Below are positions 29,497-33,384 of a stretch of DNA of 33,384 bases, one piece after another (position 1 is the first letter of the stretch; each line of letters starts with the position of its first letter). A program made the position numbers and the translations under genes. Source of the DNA: Bartonella tribocorum. GTDB lineage: Bacteria > Pseudomonadota > Alphaproteobacteria > Rhizobiales > Rhizobiaceae. Location: NCBI RefSeq assembly GCF_002778015.1, contig NZ_NJPP01000009.1, forward strand, positions 17,392-50,775. Reading direction: 5' to 3'. The notes below the pieces were generated by a model. It was not told the origin of the DNA. It made no database searches and saw nothing but the letters and a program-made list of their open reading frames with translations.

Positions 29497-30515
29497 TCAA
29501 TCATCTGTAGAGCGTTTTAGTCGCGTATCGAATTCTTTTTCTACTGAACCCTCATGGAGACGGCCTTCAAATCTAATCTGTTGCATATATGATGACATAC
29601 AACTTTCACCAAGGGAACATGACCGGTTGCAGAAAAAAGAAATCATTACGAGATAGCAAACGGTTTGTTTCAAGATTTTTCATGCCTCTGTTGAAAAGGG
29701 AGACAAAATTTTGTTGAGTATTTGTTTTCCTTTCATATTTTCGAGCCAAGGATAATTTATATATTTCTTTCAATCTGGTCTTTATGAATATAATGCAAAG
29801 GATGCGTATGCCCCCATAAAAATAAGCAAACAAAAAGTATATTATGTTATTGTTTTGCAAAATGTTTTATAAAAAGCCGGTTTACCTCTCCAACCCATTC
29901 TGCTGGAAAGTTTTGTGTTTTATCATGTTATTTTCCTAACAAAGCCCGTACTTTTTCCACGGCTTGTAAATCAATATCCCATCCAAAAGCCCCAGCATAT
30001 TTAGGACAAATATTAAGGCGGTTTAGTACTTTCTCTACTGTTGCAGCTTTTCTATGCCAAATGGGAGAAAATTTATTGGGTATCTTTGTTTAATTTATCT
30101 CTGAAAAAAGATGATAACCTAATTGGGTAAGAATATAAAGGTGGAAACTATCTTGTGGGCTTTACCGTCATCCTTTCATTCAGCTGTACGACTTTTTCAA
30201 AAGCATCTAAAGCAATATCTTTTAAATAATGAAGATTACGCCTTCCCTCATGCCTTTGTTTATCACATGTCTCTTTGGGGTCATGCCTCTCATGCAAAAC
30301 AGAATGCCCTAAGCCCAAGGCACTTTTGTTGCTAATTCACGTGTTTTTTTAAAACATCTCGCTCCCAAGCCCATTTTGCAACGTGAGTAACCATAAAGCC
30401 ACTGTGCCCATATCTTTACGCTTGTGAAGAAAAAAACTCCACCGTTATATTTACTTTCCCCAATGTAGCAATATTTTAGAACTTGAAACGGTTCATAAAA
30501 GGTGTTTTTAGTCAT
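29497..30515 (-). pseudogene. tyrosine integrase pseudogene, copy 4 (nearly full length)
   Basis: Pieced together on the minus strand from an ATG at 30515. Arm-binding domain: MTKNTFYEPF, ESKYNGGVFF, KMGLGARCFKKTRELATK. Linker: RRNLHYLKDIALDAFEKVVQL. Core-binding domain: KFSPIWHRKAATVEKVLNRL, CPKYAGAFGWDIDLQAVEKV, then RALLGK. Catalytic domain: KTQNFPAEWVGEVNRL, YIHKDQIERNI, SPFSTEA, SLGESCMSSYMQQIRFEGRLH, where the last H aligns with the catalytic HxxR box. After that the frame leaves the family and stops at 29497. The tail with the Tyr nucleophile is missing. At least five stops or frameshifts. The family is the Rhizobiales phage/island integrase with LHKRKDGG and RWFSPLE motifs. Confidence 0.8.
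30115..30440. repeat. left arm of a long inverted repeat
   Basis: Matches 30880-31207 in reverse complement over about 320 bp. Near 30127-30231 about 92% of bases agree (for example GGAAACTATCTTGTGGGCTT), falling to about 65% outside. The repeat arises because two integrase remnants lie in opposite orientation. Confidence 0.75.
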
Positions 30516-30570
30516 TTCTTAATCGTTTTAGCCACACGACTTTTCCCGCTTTTAACGTGCAAGAGAATAA

Positions 30571-30631
30571 TTTTCATTGATTCAATATAGAGAGATTTGA
30601 AATGAGAAAATCTCACGATATTTAAGATTCT
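30571..30631. repeat. dispersed repeat, second copy
   Basis: Pairs with 8399-8457 and lies about 60 bp upstream of the minus-strand integrase start at 30515. Looser matches precede the plus-strand remnants at about 7590-7650, 24355-24410 and 30700-30760. Probably the original integrase promoter or flank. Confidence 0.5.
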
Positions 30632-30810
30632 ACTCCAATATAAACAACTCAATCTTATTTTTATGACCACATTATTTTTCAGTTTAAAAGACAGCCACAA
30701 ATACAATAATATTCTTTCAATTTCAGACCTTCACATTTGAATCAAAACATCGTTTTTGCATATAAAAAACAGCCTTGATATGTAGAAAAAGAAAAGACGT
30801 AAATATCTTC

Positions 30811-31232
30811 TATTAAAACGTCTCAAATACCAAAAGCTACCTCAACATTGTGAGGGCTGGAAAAGTGTATGCGTTTGGCCTTCTCCTTCACAAACGTAAA
30901 GACGGGAGACATAATGGGTTTTGTATATTTCATAGGGATTCTAATTATACTGTAGTACCATTTTGGAATGGGGTTGCATGGGCGATGCCTTTTTTAAAAA
31001 GGACGTGAATAAACCACAGTCATAGTGTTTTGTTTTTGTGAGGGGCATGCCCCATAAAAAAATGAGAAAAATAAAAGCATGAGGTAATCTCTGTTATTTA
31101 AAAGATATTGCTTTAGATGCTTTTGAAAGTCGTACAGCTGAATGAAAAGATGAGTGTAAAGCCCACAAGATAGTTTCCACTTTTATATTCTTACCAAATT
31201 AGGTTGCCATCTTTTTCCAGAAATTACACAAA
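30811..31232 (+). pseudogene. tyrosine integrase remnant, copy 5 (inverted relative to copy 4)
   Basis: 5' half of the same integrase on the plus strand: GLLLHKRKDGR (arm domain), MGDAFFKKDVN, then YLKDIALDAFESRTAE, KAHKIVSTFIFLPN, and QKLHK, corresponding to the family's DIALDAFESRKAELK...WFSPLELHILPKLG. Stops and frameshifts are scattered throughout. An insertion of about 50 bp after the KRKDG motif has no counterpart in the family. Its linker region is nearly identical to copy 4. Confidence 0.7.
30880..31207. repeat. right arm of the long inverted repeat
   Basis: Reverse complement partner of 30115-30440, with about 440 bp between the arms. See the left arm for identity. Confidence 0.75.
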
Positions 31233-31677
31233 TAGAGATATGGAATACCCCTCTCCCTATCTAGCATATAAAAGCTATCACACGCGGAAAATAATATAGG
31301 AAATTGGATAATAGCAATGATATTTTTAGCTTATACCTTCTATAAACAAAAAGCTGATCCTCCCCAATGAAATCTTCTATTATTTTGTTTGCAAGTATTA
31401 TTGTGAGATGTGTTTAAGAAAAAATAAAAATATCTTTTTAATTAACATTATACAAATATGTGTCATGTGGAAATAATAATTTATTTTCAAAGAAATGATC
31501 TAAACAACAGCCCAAATTTTTATATTTCAACCATATTTTATAAAAAATCAAATTCTATGGATTTATAATTTGTTAGAATATGATTGTCTTATACAACCAT
31601 CAACACAATCTATTTTATATTCCTATCATAGAATACTTCTATTTTTTACGACTGGAATCATTTAAAAACACAGAATA
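31233..31677. other. gene-free spacer downstream of gpsA
   Basis: AT-rich, no gene, no integrase match recognised. No intrinsic terminator with stem and T-tract was found for gpsA, which ends here on the minus strand. Confidence 0.4.
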
Positions 31678-32685
31678 TTAACGCGTTTCATCCTTGAGAG
31701 CACGGCTTAGTAATGTGTTGGCCGCTTCAGTTATGTTTTTACCACAATAGAGAATTTGATAAATTTGTTCTACAATTGGCATTTCCACTCCAATACGTTG
31801 TGCTAACGTATGAACTTCCTTAGTATTTAAGTATCCTTCTACAACCTGACCAATTTGTTTTTCCACTTCTTTTATCTCTATTCCTTGACCAAGAAGTATT
31901 CCAAAACGGCGATTACGCGATTGATTATCAGTACATGTCAAAACCAAATCACCTAAGCCTGTCATTCCCATAAATGTGGAAAGCTCAGCACCCATTGCCT
32001 CCCCTAAACGACTGATTTCAGTTAATCCTCGTGTGATCAGAGCTATTCGCGCATTTGCCCCAAATCCCATGCCATCTGATATGCCTGCACCAATAGCAAT
32101 AACATTTTTGACAGCTCCCCCTAATTGAACACCAATCATGTCTGAACTTTTATAAACTCTAAGACTTTTATCACAATGAAAAAATTGCTGCAATTCTTTA
32201 CCAAATGCATTATCAGAAGCTGCTATCGTCATTGCAGTAGGCCAACCAATAGCCAATTCTTTAGCAAAAGTTGGCCCAGAAAAAACAGCTAAAGGAATTT
32301 TTTCGCCCAAAATCTCACGAGCAACTTCTTGTAAAAAACGTCCTGTACCATGTTCTAAACCCTTCGTTGCCCAAATAACCCGTGAATACTGATCCAAATA
32401 AGGCTGAATATTATACAAAACTTGATGAAATACATGGCTTGGAACAGCAATTAATATATTATGGCTTGCTGTTATTGCCGCTTCAAGCGAAGTTTCGAGG
32501 AATAAATTTTCAGGAAATCGAATATCAGGTAAATATACTTGATTACAACGTTTTTCCTGTAATTCTTTGATATGTTGAGAATTATACCCCCAAAGTAAAA
32601 TATTATGACCATTACGTGCAAGAGCAACCGCTAATGCAGTACCAAAAGAACCAGCACCAATAACTGTCATTGCAACGGTTTTCAT
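31678..32685 (-). CDS. gpsA: glycerol-3-phosphate dehydrogenase (NAD(P)+)
   Basis: A 335-residue cytoplasmic enzyme that reduces dihydroxyacetone phosphate to sn-glycerol-3-phosphate for phospholipid synthesis. The dinucleotide-binding loop is [12 protein letters not shown] (8-19); [10 protein letters not shown] (136-145) and [13 protein letters not shown] (189-201, catalytic Lys193) are the family signatures, and GLGDLVLTC follows. Length is typical. The ATG has no strong ribosome binding site; ATG six codons in is an alternative but would shorten the N-terminal strand. Stands alone, 406 bp from the repeat-protein gene upstream on the same strand; tsaD, a frequent Rhizobiales neighbour, is not seen. 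Confidence 0.96.
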   Translation of the reverse strand: MKTVAMTVIGAGSFGTALAVALARNGHNILLWGYNSQHIKELQEKRCNQVYLPDIRFPENLFLETSLEAAITASHNILIAVPSHVFHQVLYNIQPYLDQYSRVIWATKGLEHGTGRFLQEVAREILGEKIPLAVFSGPTFAKELAIGWPTAMTIAASDNAFGKELQQFFHCDKSLRVYKSSDMIGVQLGGAVKNVIAIGAGISDGMGFGANARIALITRGLTEISRLGEAMGAELSTFMGMTGLGDLVLTCTDNQSRNRRFGILLGQGIEIKEVEKQIGQVVEGYLNTKEVHTLAQRIGVEMPIVEQIYQILYCGKNITEAANTLLSRALKDETR

Positions 32686-33091
32686 TACGTTTTCTGATTA
32701 TTCTCTCAATTGCTGATTTCAATTGCAGGTTATTATAATAAATAACTTCAATGCTCTCTTTAACATAAATCCTTTAAAACTAAAACGTTACTTCTTCTTA
32801 AGCTTTATCTCAAACAACATAAAAACTTGTTTTTCACGCTATCTATCTTTGTATTGAAATGCATAAACACCATTCTTTGTATATTCTACAAATAGCTATT
32901 TATCTCAAAATAAATTAAAGCTTGCCTAAATACTCAGTGGATCGTCTTGTTAAAATAAAAGTAGATTCAAAATCATGATATTTATTCCACTGATATTTTA
33001 CACTTAGTCCCCTCTTCACCTCCTACGAACCTTTGCAACACCACCTGAGGATCTCATACAGCCGCATCAGCTCCACAGGTATTTCTAACAA
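32686..33091. other. spacer between gpsA and the repeat-protein gene
   Basis: No gene is seen. After the TAG of the repeat protein the same frame stays open for about 22 further codons (IPVELMRLYEILRWCC) before TAG, which may mean that the repeat protein once had a longer C-terminus. Confidence 0.35.
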
Positions 33092-33384
33092 CTATTCTAT
33101 AGGAGTTTGCTGACTTGGAGCTTGCTCGATAGGCACTTCTGAACCAGGTGCTTGACCTACAGGAGAGTGCTGACTTGGAACTTGCTCCATGGGAACTTCT
33201 GAACCAGGCACTTGATCTACAGGAGTTTGCTGACTTGGAACTTGCTCCATGGGAACTTCTGAACCAGGCACTTGATCTACAGGAGTTTGCTGACTTGGAA
33301 CTTGCTCCATAGGCACTTCTGAACCAGGTACTTGATCTACAGGAGTTTGCTGACTTGGAACTTGCTCCATGGGAACTTCTGAAC
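33092..33384 (-). CDS. tandem-repeat protein, C-terminal part (runs off the window)
   Basis: The 3' end of a gene that continues beyond the right edge. It encodes near-perfect 20-residue repeats, each made of two related decapeptides, PMEQVPSQQT and PVDQVPGSEV, ending in PIE-stop. The visible part is Pro-, Gln-, Val- and Glu-rich, with no Cys, acidic and likely extended. Such regions occur as spacers in envelope-spanning or surface proteins and as tandem-repeat parts of secreted effectors. No domain that would settle this is inside the window, so the function is unknown. Confidence 0.75.
   Translation of the reverse strand, partial: SEVPMEQVPSQQTPVDQVPGSEVPMEQVPSQQTPVDQVPGSEVPMEQVPSQQTPVDQVPGSEVPMEQVPSQHSPVGQAPGSEVPIEQAPSQQTPIE
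33111..33384. repeat. 60-bp tandem repeat, at least 4.5 units
   Basis: Exact 60-bp period: units begin at 33111, 33171, 33231, 33291 and 33351 (partial at the edge). Units 2 and 3 are identical, unit 4 differs at a few positions and unit 1 (the 3' end of the gene) is the most diverged. Length variation by slippage or recombination is expected. Confidence 0.95.

Noticed and set aside
29497..29598. 33-codon minus-strand ORF starting MSSYMQQIRFEGRLH, at first taken for a small gene
   Set aside because: It aligns with the region before the catalytic HxxR box of the integrase and is part of the integrase pseudogene.
30309..30515. 68-codon minus-strand ORF starting MTKNTFYEPF, apparently a small protein
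   Set aside because: It is the arm-binding N-terminus of the integrase pseudogene, not a separate gene.
33111..33384. CRISPR array
   Set aside because: The 60-bp repeats are contiguous, without unique spacers, and keep one open reading frame.

Overview
The window comes from a low-GC alphaproteobacterium of the Rhizobiales and fits the genus Bartonella well. Three things point there: the irr-fabA-fabB-fabI block typical of Rhizobiales, ribosomal protein L21 with an alphaproteobacterial Lys/Ala-rich tail, and housekeeping genes separated by unusually long, AT-rich, pseudogene-laden spacers. The species cannot be fixed from the sequence alone.

Layout. From 0 to 7 kb lies an accessory, partly decayed region: two small unidentified ORFs, an intact MFS transporter (-), a SAM methyltransferase (+), then an MFS gene followed by an ATP-grasp ligase gene. 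Each of the last two is interrupted by one in-frame TGA. tRNA-Ser(GGA) follows at 6.9 kb (-). From 7.6 to 8.5 kb are facing remnants of a tyrosine integrase. From 8.6 to 11.1 kb is a fused PTS phosphotransferase (IIA-HPr-EI, -). From 12.4 to 13.3 kb are rplU-rpmA (-) with a clear terminator, then tRNA-Ser(CGA), pgi (-) and an RND efflux pair (membrane fusion protein plus pump, -). tRNA-Arg(ACG), fhs and rpsU (+) follow. At 24.3-24.7 kb is another integrase remnant. From 25.4 to 29.5 kb are a secreted SH3-domain protein, irr (-) and fabA-fabB-fabI (+). From 29.5 to 31.2 kb a nearly full-length integrase pseudogene sits back to back with an inverted copy. gpsA (-) and the 3' end of a gene encoding 20-residue tandem repeats close the window.

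How the genes fit together. FabA and FabB make and extend unsaturated acyl chains and FabI completes each elongation cycle; the divergent Irr regulator is their conserved neighbour. GpsA supplies glycerol-3-phosphate for phospholipids, Pgi links glucose-6-P and fructose-6-P, and Fhs feeds one-carbon units into tetrahydrofolate. The PTS fusion protein has no sugar permease beside it.

The main unexpected result is a family of at least five decayed tyrosine-integrase copies in 33 kb. They are recognisable only when frames are pieced together (motifs such as LHKRKDGG, RNLHYLKDIALDAFE, PIWHRKAA, DLQAVEKVRALLG). They share an upstream sequence and occur twice as inverted pairs. The second most interesting item is the interrupted transporter/ATP-grasp ligase operon.
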